A stretch of 64,000 bases of DNA from Amoebidium appalachense (GCA_963693365.1 CAVNZM010000013.1:6758001-6822000); one strand, 5' to 3'. Shown: positions 20,352 to 50,665, counted from the first letter of the stretch. Program-made: numbers and translations. The notes: generated from the letters alone by a model not told the origin.

Positions 20352-20588
20352 CAGATACCGTCCGCGAATAAGAATCCCCGCTAATAAGATTTCGCCTCCG
20401 GCAAAATCGTTTTTTTTTAAGATTCTGCCCCTCGACCAGTTTTCGGGATGATCTTATTGGTGGACGGATAAATAAATCATAGTGGATGGCCCCCCTGCCA
20501 TTAAGATTTTGACCCCGACCCCCAAAATTTTTTAAGAGTTCGCCCCCCGGCCACATTTTCGGGGGTTCTTATTCGCGGACGGTATCTG
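20352..20588. mobile_element. 237-bp MITE with TA flanks (Tc1/mariner-like)
   Basis: The ends are a near-perfect terminal inverted repeat: CAGATACCGTCCGCGAATAA at the left, its complement at the right, extending to about 23-28 bp. A TA dinucleotide stands on each side (20350-20351 and 20589-20590), the target duplication of Tc1/mariner/pogo transposases. There is no coding capacity. An internal stretch near 20441-20470 (TCTTATTGGTGGACGGATA) resembles the right terminus, as if the element arose from two nested or fused halves. The transposase that would move it is not in the window. Confidence 0.85.
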
Positions 20589-21268
20589 TATCACGTGTTT
20601 ACATAATAGCATTCTATCACATTCTGTATGCATCACCTATGTCGTCTTTGCAGATGTCGACATGCGCGTAAACTAACCGTGTCAGACACATTTAAGGTCT
20701 AAAAACATCACAATATAGAGATTTATCAAATTATACATTAGATGACTTGTTTAACTCATTTACAGCATGTGCACTTCTAGCAAGAGCACATGGTCCCCAA
20801 ACATGTTCGTATGGGTTGCAATCTGGGATAAAATACTACACACGCGTATGTTCATGTTAAGCAAGTACTCGTTAAACCAGGTTCATTTGCAAACCCCGTT
20901 ACTATATTTGAATTAATCTAAACACGAACAACACATTGTTAAGTTCTTAAGGCCACTTGCTTACATGAACACCTCTGCCTAAGCACATAGCCCGAATTCT
21001 TCAACAAAAACCGTGCAACTAATAGAGGAATCAACAGTGTCCCGGTGTGTGTGAGCGAGTAAGCGAGTGCGCGTGTGCACACATATGTACATATGTGGAT
21101 AGATGCAAAGGTGTATGCGTGTGCGTGCGTGCGTTCGTGTGTGTGTGTGTGTGTGCGCGCGCAAGTGGGTCACTGTGCATGTGCATGCACCTGTACATGT
21201 ATGTATGTTGTCTGTGTGGCTGTATTTGCACTCCTGCATATGAGTGTTTGTACGTCTTTGCACAAAGA

Positions 21269-21661
21269 TCACGACACCACCAGCCGACCCACCCCATCAT
21301 TCCCCACATGCCTCTCCATATGCGCCCTGAGCTGCGCCAGCGTGTTAAAGCGCCCACGGCACCCATCCTCGCTACATCTATATTTAGCATCCGTGTCCCT
21401 CACCTCCTCATCGTGCACGTTCTGAATGTGCGTCTTCAAGTGCGATGACTTGGTGAATGCGGCGTCGCATCCGGGGTGTGTGCACACGTAAGAAGTCGTA
21501 CCGGTATGAACAGTAATGTGTGCTTTAAGGGTGATTGATTGGTTATAGGATGCGGTGCAACCCTTATATGGGCATTGGAAGGTTTTCGGACCGGTGTGGA
21601 GACGCATGTGGGTGCCGAGTTCAGAGAGGACTTTAAAGGCGGCGCCGCAACCTTTAAAGGA

Positions 21662-21709
<48 letters not shown>

Positions 21710-21935
21710 ATTACGGTTAGTGTGCAGTGTGTGATTGTGTGTGTAGGAAGCACGTGGGGGGGGGGGGGGGGGGGGGGGGGGAGGAGGCAGGGGGATACAG
21801 GGGATGGTTTGAGCCTGTTGGTTTTTAATCTGATTCACGATCGTTTATGTCTGTGTAACCCTTGTATGTGTGCGGGTAGTGGAGTTAGAAGGAGGATGGA
21901 GATGGGAAAAGGAGAAACGGAGAGGCGGAGAAAGT

Positions 21936-21974
<39 letters not shown>

Positions 21975-22699
21975 AGAGCGAGAGGGATAGGGAGAGGGGG
22001 AGAGAGAAAAGGGGGAAAAGAGTGGGCGGGGAAAGAGAGACAGACAGAGAGAGAGACACAGAGAGACAGAGAGAGAGAGGCTACCACCCACCTGTATGGC
22101 CGACCCTCCCCATGCAGTGCCGCATGATAGTCCCGTGTTTGCGCCAATACGAACGCACCCCCACACCCCTTGTGTGTGCACACGTGCACCCTCTCACTCC
22201 CGTGCACCGTCTCATGCAACACCAACTGCGAAAGTTGGGCAAATTTCTCCCTACACCCCTCCGACCCGCACTTGTACTCCGTCGCCCCCCCTCCCGCCGC
22301 TGTCTTCGTTGATATGCTCGCCAAAATTACATGGGATTTGTAGTGCGCGTTTAGGCTAGCCTTCAGAGCAAAACTCATTCCGCACCCTGAAAGCCTACAC
22401 TTGAACGGCTTATGTACGGCCACTGGCGGCGTCATGTTCCCCCCTGACCCCAGCACCAACGATTGGCCGCTTTGTGCCCCCCTGGACTCTTCCTCCCCTC
22501 CCGAAGAGTTATTGGCTTCCTCTTCTTCCTCCCCGCCTGTGTATGTCCGCATTTTTTGTCTTGTTGTCCTATCTTCTGTTTCGCTGTCCGATTGCTCCCT
22601 TTCCCCGTCGTGTTCTCGTGTCCGTTTCCCGTTTGTTCCCTTTGCTGATATTCGCTCTCGAATGGTAGAAAGATTCATGTTGTCCCTGCATGGTTGCAT
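21269..22699 (-). CDS. C2H2 zinc-finger protein, seven TFIIIA-style fingers
   Basis: Two exons, 22699-22092 and 21665-21269, joined in phase (AG + G) through a (CA)n acceptor; 334 aa. The N-terminus is charged (EHDGEREQSDSETEDRTTRQ). Fingers have the C-X4-C-X12-H-X3/4-H form with the GC(x)xxF core of TFIIIA: three in exon 1 (starting FKCRLSGC, YKCGSEGC, HVCTHKGC) and four in exon 2 (YRCSFKGC, FQCPYKGC, YVCTHPGC, YRCSEDGC). The intron falls just before the first Cys of finger 4. It probably binds DNA or RNA in the nucleus; whether it is the 5S-specific TFIIIA cannot be decided, and two similar genes follow upstream. ATG 22699 is the first Met after an AT-rich leader; Met8 is an alternative. 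Confidence 0.85.
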
Positions 22700-22968
22700 G
22701 ATTACAACGTGTGTTTTGGTCTACATATGAATTCATAATTAGGTTTCTTAAAAAAAAATAAGGGGCAGGCGGGCGGGCCGGCCGGGGGAAGGGGGGGGAA
22801 GTGGAGAAACGAATAAGCTAGGTACATGCACACGCACACTAGCACCACACACACAGAACATTTTCATACCCCGATTATAAGATAAAGACCTGCATTACCC
22901 TATGCTTACTCTATAATGCTTTCCTCTCCAATCCCCCGCTCCCCCCCCCCCCCCCCTTTCCCTATTCT

Positions 22969-23026
22969 TCACTCCCCGAGCCCCCCTCCCCCCCCACTCC
23001 CCCCCTCAATCCTCCACCTCTTCACC

Positions 23027-23066
<40 letters not shown>

Positions 23067-23394
23067 CCTTACACCCCCCGCCCACACCCACCCACCTATG
23101 ACTCTCCATGTGCTTTGTAAGTGCCACACGGAATTTAAACGCCTCCACACACCCGGGCCATTGACACTTGTGGGGTTTCTCCCCCGTGTGTGTTCTCAAA
23201 TGGACCGCCAAAACATCTTCGCGGGAAAAAGCCGCCCAACACCCTGGGTGTGAGCATTGGTATGGGAGCTCCCCTGTGTGTGTTTTTGTGTGCATTTCCA
23301 ATGTTTCTTCCTTGGCAAAGGAGAGGTGGCATCCTTCATGCTGGCATTTGAACGGTTTTTCGCTGTGCGCGGACTCGACGTGCATGATGAGCTC

Positions 23395-23435
<41 letters not shown>

Positions 23436-23464
23436 GTGTGTATGCATGCCTGTGTGTGCTTTTT

Positions 23465-23499
<35 letters not shown>

Positions 23500-23571
23500 T
23501 GTGTGTGTGTGCATGCATGTGCGCAGGATGTGTTTTGGCCGAATAAAGGGGAGTGGGCCACCGGAGGGGGA

Positions 23572-23603
<32 letters not shown>

Positions 23604-23792
23604 AGAGGGGGGATCAAGTCAGTCCCAAAAATCCCCCCCCCCCCCCCCTCCCCCCCCCCCCCCCCCTTCACCATACGAGATGAACCATTGACATCACACA
23701 CCACAAACCTTATCGAGCACTCAAGCCACGGACCACCTCTATGGATTTACGTTAGTGCATTTGGAGGGGGAGGAGGGGGGGGGGGGGGGAGG

Positions 23793-23828
<36 letters not shown>

Positions 23829-24247
23829 TCTAGAGAGATCTAGAGAGAGAGACGAATAACAAAGGCACGTGCAAGAAAAGGAACCTTTCAAGGCAAAAAT
23901 TACCAACACTCACCATCCGACTTCACAAATGCCCACCGGCACCCCTCATGAGAGCACCTATACGGCTTTCTTATGTTGTGCGTCTTGATGTGTTTCTGAT
24001 AGAAATACGCCCGAGAAAACGCGGCGTCACACCCGGGGTGTCCGCACTTGAACGGCTTTTCCTCCTCGTGATTTATCATGTGGGTTGAAAGGGCGGTGGT
24101 GGTGGCAAAAGACATGACACACCCTACGTGTGGGCACTTGAATGGTTTTGGGTTTCTGCTTGTCAAGGGGTAGGATTTGCGTCTTTGTGGAGCGTCTTGC
24201 GAGTTTGTGGTGTCTTCGGCTTCTGTGTGGTGTTGGGTGGTAGGCAT
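22969..24247 (-). CDS. C2H2 zinc-finger protein, six TFIIIA-style fingers
   Basis: Exon 1 is 24247-23914 and exon 2 begins at 23393; the join (G + AG) completes finger 3 as VKSD then ELIMHVESAH. Fingers start FKCPHVGC, FKCGHPGC, YRCSHEGC, FKCQHEGC, YQCSHPGC and HKCQWPGC, with TGEKP/TGELP linkers. After the last finger (LTKHMESHR) the frame either runs through a G-run to a stop at 22969 (about 252 aa, Gly-rich tail) or is spliced at a good donor, 23096 (ATAG then gtgggt), to an exon I could not place. The 3' end is therefore uncertain. It is a likely nuclear nucleic-acid-binding protein, paralogous to its neighbours. Confidence 0.8.
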
Positions 24248-24659
24248 GTGTTAGTGAGGACATAGATGGAAGTGCGCAATGGGGGGAAAAAAGGGGGAAG
24301 GGGAGGGGAGGGGTTGGAAGAGGAGGGAGGGAGGTGTGCATGTGTGTGGCGGGGAGGGGGGGGGGGAGGGAGGGGGGAGGGAGGGAGGGAGGGAGGGAGG
24401 GAGGGAGGGAGGGGGGGGTATAGGGTTAGGCTATAAAAGTGATGCAGAGAAAGTATGGAAGATATTTAAGAGAATTGCAAAGAGGTTTTCTATATTATTA
24501 TTGTCTTACTTATTGAAATTCAACACACGTGATTATTATTTTCTTGGCTGTGTGTGGTGGTGGCGGTGGCAGTGTTGGTGTTGTGTGTGTGTGCGCGGGG
24601 GGAGGGGGGCAACCAAAACACACATGTGTTTCATCATTTGATACTTAGCTTTTTAACTC
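24248..24659. other. Short gap between zinc-finger genes 2 and 3
   Basis: This is the 5' flank of zinc-finger gene 2 and the 3' flank of gene 3. It contains a (GGGA)n tract around 24368-24413 and is otherwise unique. No exon was seen. Confidence 0.5.
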
Positions 24660-33310
<8,651 letters not shown>

Positions 33311-34131
33311 GGTATGTTCCTGGGACGTTCCCGTGCACCTTGTTTTGAGTGCCGGTGCTTAGTGTAATGAGCATATTACAAACATAGCCTACCGGTGAAT
33401 CACTGCCTTGTGAAGGCTTTACCAGTTGAATCTCTATATACCGGGCACGTGTACACATAGGTCTATGAACTTGAGATGTTGAGTGAATCAATTTGCGCCA
33501 CTTTGGCTGGATCAAGCAACTCAGTCGTTGTTGGTTGCCAAGTCACGACAAAGCACGAGAACTCTCGCTCACTCTGATAGTCTTTATTTCTATACACCCA
33601 CACCCATACGCACACACGGTCGTCAACAAAGCTCGTTCGAGGTTTGCCCCGAACCAGAAGTGAAACTGTGTTTCGAAGCCTGAAGTTTCAAACCGAGCGC
33701 CAACTCCCCCAAGCCGGTATGTTGGCAAGTTGCCGGTGTAAAGGCTTCATTTTGCCCGTTTACCGACCAGCAACAACACAGAAACCATTTACAACATTTA
33801 GAAGGAGCTTTTCATTCAATAAGGGACGTTTATTGTTCGAGTTAAAAATTAAAGAAATCTATTGATTTGCCCGTCACAGTGGTAGAGTTGAAATTTACAA
33901 AGTCACAATCCCACAAGAAACCCCTACTCATACGCTCACGAGAGCAGGAAAAACACCCTTCCAAGAACTTCGAGTCAATCATCCGTATTTTTGCCATTCA
34001 TTTCCCGTATATGTTTGTGTTTGCGCAATCGGTGAGACGGAGCACCACAGAAATAAATAGTGCGTAAACCCCTGACAGGCAGAGCCAAAAAATGATGTTC
34101 AATTCCAGAGAACGACCATGGAAAGAGGATT
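33311..34131. other. Intergenic, zinc-finger gene 3 to BCDIN3D
   Basis: This is the upstream region of zinc-finger gene 3 and the downstream region of the BCDIN3D-like gene, both minus strand. It is unique sequence without long repeats. I see no exon or clear promoter element. Confidence 0.5.
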
Positions 34132-43043
<8,912 letters not shown>

Positions 43044-43607
43044 GTTGCTGTATGCTCAGGCCCAGAAAGCATGGAAACGGTAAGTTCTTGAAAACTAACA
43101 CACGCCTAGAAGTGCACAGGCAGACGGGTGGGGGAAAGGTCGGTTACTGGTGAGGGAGATTTTAACGACGCTACCAAACCTGCAAGGCTATGTATCTTTT
43201 TATATCTCAAGATTGACCAAAACCGATTATCCATTAGCTAACAATCAGATCATCAATAAACTGCTTTTTGTTTGCATTACTACTGCAGCCGGCGCTTTAT
43301 GATAACTTGGCGAATACCCCTGGTTTAGTCCGTCTTCTTTAATCGTTACCGGTGTCAAGTGTCAATCCTCCATTGGCCTGAGTCAGTTCCTTGTTACAAT
43401 TTCGTTTAAAAAAGGTGGAGCGAGATGTATGGATGCATGCTGGGTTCATGCTGGGTTATAAACAGTGCGTAGTACCCTTATGGATACCCACTTATACCAA
43501 TGCTTTTTATTAGGGTTTTGTAGCTCTTGTTTTCCTCCTTTGGGACTTTCTGTAGAATACAGGTTTCAGAATTGTTTGTTAGGAATTGGCTCGCTTTAAT
43601 CTTCGTC
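43044..43607. promoter_or_regulatory. Bidirectional promoter region, BCDIN3D / kinase
   Basis: 564 bp of unique sequence between the head-to-head start codons of the minus-strand methyltransferase and the plus-strand kinase. It is one of the few repeat-free stretches of this size in the window, consistent with selection on two promoters. It contains the direct repeat ATGCTGGGTT at about 43437 and 43449. No classical TATA box stands out. Confidence 0.5.
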
Positions 43608-43920
43608 ATGATGGCTGGGATACTGCGTGATCAGGGGCACCTGCGAGGTACGCTTTCGGTTGCTTGTTTTATTTCCTGTTCTTCTCCGGCTCTTTGTGGT
43701 TCTGTACTTACATGCTTTAACTTTCAAAGAAAAGAAGAGAGCAGAGCTTGAGTAAGGCAAAGGGTAAGGGAATGGGATCATTTGCAAGGAGAGCGACATG
43801 GGGAAGAGGGAAGGCGACAGGGAGCCGTGCTTTAATGGGTAGGAAAAGGATGGGGAGAGAGGGGGAGCGGGGGGCGGGAGCGTGAGGGAGGGGAGGTAGA
43901 AAGAGAGAGACAACAAGAGG

Positions 43921-43994
<74 letters not shown>

Positions 43995-44515
43995 TTGGGG
44001 GGGGGGGGGGGGGGGAGGAGGGGGAGAGAGAGAAAGAGAGAATTGGGAGAGAGAGAGGGAGGGAGGGAGAGAGGGAGCGAGAGAGAGAGAGAGCCTAAGA
44101 GAGGGAGGGAGGGAGAGAGGGGAGGAGGGGGGGAGGGGAGGAGGGGGTTGCATGTTTAGGTATGTGCATGTGTGGGTGTGTGCCTGCGGGTCGAAGATAG
44201 AATGGGTGTAGCAGTGGTGGTGGTAGGGGTGCAGGGGGAGGGGGGGGGGGGGGGAGGAGGGGGAGGAGACACAAAAGGTGCATGCAGCACAACTAGATTT
44301 GAGAGGATAGGTGTAAGACGTGGCCGCTCTCTTGAGGGGCTGAGGGGGGTTGAAAGAGAGGCTGATGCCACTCCTCCTCCCTTCCTCCCTCTCTCCCCCC
44401 TCCCCCCTCCCCCTCCCACCCCCCTCCCCCCCTCCCCCTTGATTTGTTTTACTGCTGTTTCCCGAAGTTTGTTTATATAGTCTCTTTATTCTCCCCCCCC
44501 CCCCCCCCCCCCCCC

Positions 44516-44551
<36 letters not shown>

Positions 44552-45594
44552 CCTGCGCACGAACAGACAGGCGTTACCTCTCCCCCCCCCCCCCCCGCCC
44601 TCCCCCTCCCCCTCCCCTTCCCCCCCTCCCAGGCTGCATCGCCCTAAACGTCCCATTCCCTGTTGCCGATCTCTGCCTGCTCTTCCCATGAAAAATGTCA
44701 CCTCCTTCCAACTCCCCATGCATCAAAATGCAAACACCATTCTTGTTCTGATGTTCGGTTGTTCTCATCAATATTGATTTTTGCAGCGTTCCATCGGAAC
44801 TCTTCGTACCGGTGGGAGTCAGAGTATTCCCGAGACACGGCCATATTAGGAAGTGGTGCGTACGGGGTGGTGTTGAGGGTCACCCGGTTGATTGATGGCC
44901 AGTCATATGCGCTCAAGAGAATACGGTGAGAATAAAGGAAAGCGCAGTGTGTATTAGAGTGAGAATACGGGCAGATTGCTGTATGAATAGAGTGAGATTA
45001 TAAGTAGATGGCAGGGTGGAATACACGGGGGCATAGGTGGGAGAATCTGGAGATACGAGTAGACGGCTGTGGGGAAAGGGTAAGAATACGGTAGATGGCT
45101 GTTGGAATAGGGTGAAGATACATGTGGTGAATGGGTGAGACGGGCTCCCTGTGGGGATAGGTGTGGAATACGGGTAGGTATCTGTGGGAATAGGATGAGA
45201 ATACGAGTAGATGGTTGTGGGAATAGATAGAGTACATGATGGTTGTGGGAATAGATAGAGTGCACATTTAGATGCTTGATTCTGGTTACAAATTAGTGTG
45301 ACGGCATGTCTGCAGTAGTTCTTCATGTTTAGGTGGTTGTGTGTGTGTTCATTCAGTGACAGGTCAATTAGTTGGATGCAGGGTATTGTTGTTTCTCTTT
45401 TCTTTGTTTGTGACAACTCCCTCTTCCCCCCTTCCCCCCGCCCCCCTCCCCAGCCCCCCATCCCTTCCCCCTTCCCCCTTTCTGTTTGAGGGTTGGCTCT
45501 AACAATGATGCTTACTCTCTGTGTGTTTTCTGCAATATCTGGTTTTTATAGCCCGTCGTAACTATGTAACTATGTACTTCGTATTATGGAACCC

Positions 45595-45627
<33 letters not shown>

Positions 45628-45780
45628 TGGTTAACAGCTCCGTTCCCCTCCTCAGGCTTGCCGTGTTTACCAAGCCGTGTTGCCTTTTTTTTTTTTTTTT
45701 TTTTCTTTTTTTCTTTTTTTTTTATATTACTTTCATGGCCCTTCACATACTACTCTCATATCACTGGTTTTTTCCTCTCT

Positions 45781-45828
<48 letters not shown>

Positions 45829-46490
45829 ACCCACCCACCCACCCACCCAACCCCACCCCCTCCTCCCCCTTTTATTGATTCGTATTTTCATTCTGCGCCC
45901 ACACCAACACCATGCCATGTCTGACTATCACTCACGGTTCAGGTTAGCGTCACGTCAGAAAGCCAATGAGAAAATCCTCCGGGAAGTGCAGCTTCTCTCC
46001 CGCCTATCGCACGAGCACGTGGTGCGCTATTTTGGGGCGTGGATAGAGGGCGGGGAGGAATGCACTGTCATGGGCCAGTCCCTGGCGGATTGTTCTGGAA
46101 GGTCTGTGACGTCATCGACGAGTGGATTGGGTGGGCATTGGGTGGCTAGGTGGGTGTGCCTGTTTCTTCCTTTTACTCCTGATGGTGGGCTCTGTTCAAG
46201 TATCTCTTGCCTGCTCACGCTTTCTTTCTTTTTTTTTTCAACCATATCCCTTCTGCCTTTTGTATTTTTGTGACATTATGTGTTTCGCCTTTTGATGTCT
46301 CCACTTCCTAATTCCAACGTTCACTCTAATGCATACATCCCCCCCCCCCCCCCCCCCCCCCCTTTGTATTTACAAAATTATAGGTGCCCTTTTCCCTTCC
46401 ACTGCTTCTTGAATAAGAAATGTCCTGCTATATGCAGAAGAGAGGGCGTGTATGTATGTGTTCCCACGCAAGTGTGCGCTAATGTTTGCA

Positions 46491-46582
<92 letters not shown>

Positions 46583-47256
46583 CGCGCGCGCGCGTGCATG
46601 CGTGCGTGCGTGTGTGTGTGGTGTGCACGCTCCCGTGATTTTCTTCTTATTTTCTTTGATTTTGCTCGATTTCCTTTTGGGGGGGGAGGGGGAGGGGGGG
46701 GGGGGAGGGGGGATGATGAGGGGTATGCAAACACTAAACCTCCTATTTCTGCCTGATAGGAAGCCACCCATACCGCCGGCTGGAAACGAACGCATTCCAA
46801 GCGATTACAGTTTGGATTCAAGCCCATCCAACGACTCATTCCTCACTTTTCAGCATGACGGAGACGACCAGGGGGGTCTAAGTAACACCGAGTCTAGTAG
46901 CGGAGGGGTGTCCGATAGTGAATTTTCAAGTGCTGCGGCTGGAAATCGAAATGACGGAGGCATGTTTATGCTCGAGTGTAAGGTCTGCAGTAAACAGTAC
47001 ATCGACTGGGAGGTAGGCAACCCCCCCCCCCCCCCCCCCCCCCCACCAAAAAAAAAAAAAAAAAAAAAAGAAAGAAAGAAAAAAAGAAAAGAAAAGAAAA
47101 AAAGAAAGAATAAGAAAGGAGAAAAGGAAAGAAAAGAAAAAAGAAAAATAATTACAACCACTACCATCCGAGTTTTGTCATATGTTCTGCTTTTGAATGC
47201 CCTTCGGATTTGAGGTTATGTTGTGTTAAGGCTTTGTAACATACATACATCCTCCC

Positions 47257-47324
<68 letters not shown>

Positions 47325-47534
47325 GTGGTGTGTGTGTGTGTGTGTGTGTGCGTTTGTGCACGTTTGCGTATGGGTGTGTGGGTGCATGTGTGTTTGTGTT
47401 TGGGTGCAACTTTGTGTGTTCATATGTGTGTAAGTGTGTATGTGTGTGTGTCCGTCCCTGTATTCTTCTTTCCTCGATGTGCATATTCCCTCCCCTTTCT
47501 CTCCCCTCCTCCTCCTATATATCCCCCTCCCCCC

Positions 47535-47565
<31 letters not shown>

Positions 47566-48866
47566 CCTCCCTCCTCCCCTCCTCCCTTCTCCAATTCCTA
47601 TCTCCTCGCACCCCCCCCCCCCCCCCCCCCTTCCCCACCCCCCCTGACTTCGCTTTCCGCAACAATGTTTTTTAACACCCCCTCTTCTGCCCCCTGTTTT
47701 TCCACACAGGTATCACTGGACGACTGGAACCAAATCGAAGTATCCCTCCAACCTTTTAACCTATGTGAAGACTGTTTTCTCCGCTTCTATCCTGCCCCCC
47801 AGTTGCCCCATATCCGCTTCATTCGCAAGAAGGCTCTGTCTCCTTTCCTGTTTATTCTGATGGAGTTGTGCAACCACACACTCAAAGATGAGATGAGAAG
47901 GTGCTCCCCTCCTCATCCCTCCCTCCCCCCCCCCCCCCCCCCCCTCCATCATGCGCTTCCTTTTTTTTTGCCTTATCGGGTAGGAGTGTATGAGCTGTTT
48001 GCAATGCATCCTCACCTTCCCCTCGTGACCCCTCCCTATCTCTCCCCAATTTATGCCTACAATTAAATAAATCAAAATTTCGAAAGATTACATAGATCAG
48101 ACATCCCTTTCGCCGGACTTCCACACGTGCCCACATTGTGCGCCATCCAAGAAGCAACCCCCGAGCACACAGATGTGCGCACACAATTACACACACACAC
48201 GCACACGCGCGCGCGCGCAACAGATTCGAACGCACGGTAACACACTCACACTCACATACACACACACGTACACACTTACACATACACAGGTGGCACGAAA
48301 ACAACAACCCGGACCACACGTACCGGTGGAAGCTCCTGCAGCAGATTCTCGAAGGCCTTGTGTACCTCCACAGCAAGGGAATAGTGCATCGAGACATCAA
48401 GCCGACGAACATTTTTATTCAGGACGGGACGATAAAGATTGGAGATTTGGGGGGTGGCTACATTCAGTGTGGATGATTCGTTGCCCTTCTTCCCCCTTTC
48501 GGTGAGTGAGTGGTCTGGTGTGGCGAATGAAACCAGCAACCCCCCCCCCCCCCCCCCCCTCCTCCCTGAGGATGGGCTCTGCTTATGACGCATACTGTGC
48601 ACATGGCTGATGTTGCATACTTGAATGTTTGCCTTTGCATGTGTCCTGCACCATGCTTCTCGTCGTGTATGCGTACTTCGTACCGTGTTCCGCATTCAAC
48701 CCCCCCCCCCCCCCCCCCCAGCCCCCTCCTCCTTCCGCCCTGTTTCCCTCCCCATCACACACACATGTACGCACGTGTGTGCTTGTACGCATGCACATGG
48801 CAGACGTCCATACAAACACATTTGGGATGTCATGGGTCACTCACATGTGCATGTAGTGTGCTTGCC

Positions 48867-48901
<35 letters not shown>

Positions 48902-49155
48902 GAAAAAAGAAAAAAAAAAAAAAAAAAAAAAAGGGACGAAAGAAAGAAAAAAGAAAAGAAACCGCGCCAATGCACGTTTGCACCCACACGTACACACACA
49001 CACTTGCGCTCTTAATACACACTTGAATGCTTGATCAACTGCCACTCTGGTATGGAAATGGAAGGTCAAATCTCAAATGTACATTGGTCTTCTGGATATC
49101 CTCTCCTCGCGCCCTGGTCTACAGCTCACAGCATCCCTGCCCCTTTGCCTCCACT

Positions 49156-49199
<44 letters not shown>

Positions 49200-50019
49200 G
49201 GTCCCTTCATGCTTAACACATAATGAAACTGTTGACCTGGGCTATGTGGTAATTGTCATATATGCTCTGCAGAACTTGAAACCTGTGGCATCTGCCGATA
49301 CGCCATCATCGTCATTGCCCAAAACCGAAAATTCCGTAAACCAGAACACGGAAGAATCAGAAAATACGCCGAGGAAGTGTACCGACTCGGATTCTGTTAA
49401 ACGCGGGAATTCAGGGACGGGTACATCCCTCAAGAGGAGAACGAGTAATAAGAAAACATCTGGCGGTGTGTTTGCGACGAAAGACGTAGGGACGTATTTG
49501 TACCAGGCGCCGGAAATTCAGGCTGGGACCTATAGCGCAAAATCGGATATGTACAGCCTGGGAATAGTCGTTTTTGAAATGTGGTCGCCGTTTTCGACCG
49601 AAATGGAGCGGGCGAGGACGCTCGAAGCGGTGAGAAGGGGGGTCTATCCTGACAATTTCGAACGGACCCACCCGGCAGCGCGGTTGGTGCGAAAGTTACT
49701 GGCATCTTCACCGGTGGCCCGGCCGAGCGCGGAAGATATTCTTGTGGAGGTGAAACTGAAAATGCTCAGGCAGGCGTCAAGGGGGGGACTGGGTGATTTG
49801 AGTGACGACGGGTGGATTGATGGTGAAGGGGTGCTAGAAAGGAGAGAGAGCGGGCAGGAGGTGTTGCAATTGAGAGAGATTATTGGGCTTCAAAATAGGA
49901 AAATTGAGTGGGTGGAGGAGGAATTGAGGGTTGCGGTGGACGGGAAGGAGGAGTGTGCGAGGATGGTGGAGAGGTTGAGGGAGCAGTTGGTGAAGGCGGG
50001 GCTGAACCCTGTGTGTTGA
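43608..50019 (+). CDS. eIF2-alpha-kinase-like protein kinase with CxxC insert
   Basis: Ser/Thr kinase of the PEK/HRI/GCN2 group, which phosphorylates eIF2-alpha to slow translation under stress. Exons: 43608-43647, 44787-44925, 45943-46101, 46760-47012, 47710-47900, 48290-48501, 49273-50019; all phases agree, about 579 aa. Seen: Gly loop LGSGAYGVV (34-42), Lys57 in YALKRI, Glu74, the group-typical [13 protein letters not shown], catalytic HRDIKPTN (294-301), Asp313 in [17 protein letters not shown] and [18 protein letters not shown]. Between strands 4 and 5 is a long acidic/Ser insert ending in CKVC (186-189) and CEDC (216-219), a possible zinc site. A Ser/Lys-rich insert fills the activation segment. 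The C-terminal 60 residues predict a coiled coil, as in HRI. The G-run 48449-48454 has one G too many for the frame. There is no transmembrane or RWD/HisRS domain, so it is closest in layout to HRI. Confidence 0.85.
45782..45829. repeat. C-run upstream of a kinase acceptor
   Basis: About 48 C followed by CCCA repeats, some 110 bases before the acceptor of exon 45943-46101. It is representative of the long C-runs that occupy the 3' halves of introns in this window. Confidence 0.9.
47254..47320. repeat. Compound homopolymer C(24)A(43)
   Basis: Lies in kinase intron 4 in C-to-A (sense) orientation. A similar C(24)ACCA(22) at 47021-47069 starts 9 bases after the donor at 47012. Confidence 0.9.
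48565..48700 (-). repeat. Dispersed poly(G)-headed repeat, copy D
   Basis: The reverse complement of copy A with only a few differences (for example CTTCTCGTCG for CTTGTCGTCG), bounded by C-runs on both sides. It is in a kinase intron. Because the kinase is on plus and BCDIN3D on minus, both copies read the same way in transcript sense. Confidence 0.92.
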
Positions 50020-50238
50020 TGTTAGTGGGCTATGTGGTGTTGGGTAGGTGGCAGTGGGTTAACGGGTGGGTGGGTGCAAGTGGGTGCTGTTGTGGGGTTT
50101 GACAATGTGGTGGATGTTTTTGTTTGTTTGTTTGTTTGTTTGTCTTTGGGAGTGTGTGTGTGTGTGTGTGTGTGTATTTGTAGTGGTGTTTTTTTTTTTG
50201 TTTGTTTTTTTTTGTTTGTTTGTTTTTTGTGTGTGTGT

Positions 50239-50286
<48 letters not shown>

Positions 50287-50665
50287 TAGCGGGTTGTGGT
50301 GACTGAGGGGTTGGCAGGGTAAAGCTCATAAAATTCTTGTGGATATAAAAGAAAAGGGGACAATGCCCTGCATGACATGCATAACGTTGGTGGTGTTGCT
50401 GTGTAGCTTTAGCCATGATTGGATGACAATTATGCTATTGCAGCGATCCTGCCCAGTAATGACCATCATGTACGAAGTTGTAATCTTGTATAGAGAAAAA
50501 GTAATGATGACGGTATGAATGAGTTTCGAAGAGCTTGCCCAGACCCGATACAAATAAACTATGATAACCTCCTGGCACGTTACTAAGTTGGGTCTGCATT
50601 GATGTGATATCCACACGTTCACATCAGATTTGATACAAACCCCCCCCCCCCCCCCCCCCCCTCCC

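Larger units (their letters stand above)
17811..21268. other. Gene-poor intergenic region
   Basis: Between the convergent esterase and first zinc-finger gene I find no coding exon. It contains G-runs near 18790-18814, a (GT)n at 19650-19720 followed by TTGGGG repeats and G-runs to 19785, a T-to-G compound run at about 19919-19944, the MITE described separately, and CA/GT-rich DNA at 21047-21200. The Pro-rich open frame around 18890-19400 is a shadow of C-runs. Confidence 0.55.

Noticed and set aside
20347-20556. 69-aa frame inside the MITE
   Set aside because: It overlaps the terminal inverted repeat and has no transposase features.
48456-48476. Natural stop of the kinase after DLG
   Set aside because: Removing one G restores DLGVAT and a perfect donor at 48501, so a homopolymer error or lesion is more likely than a short kinase.
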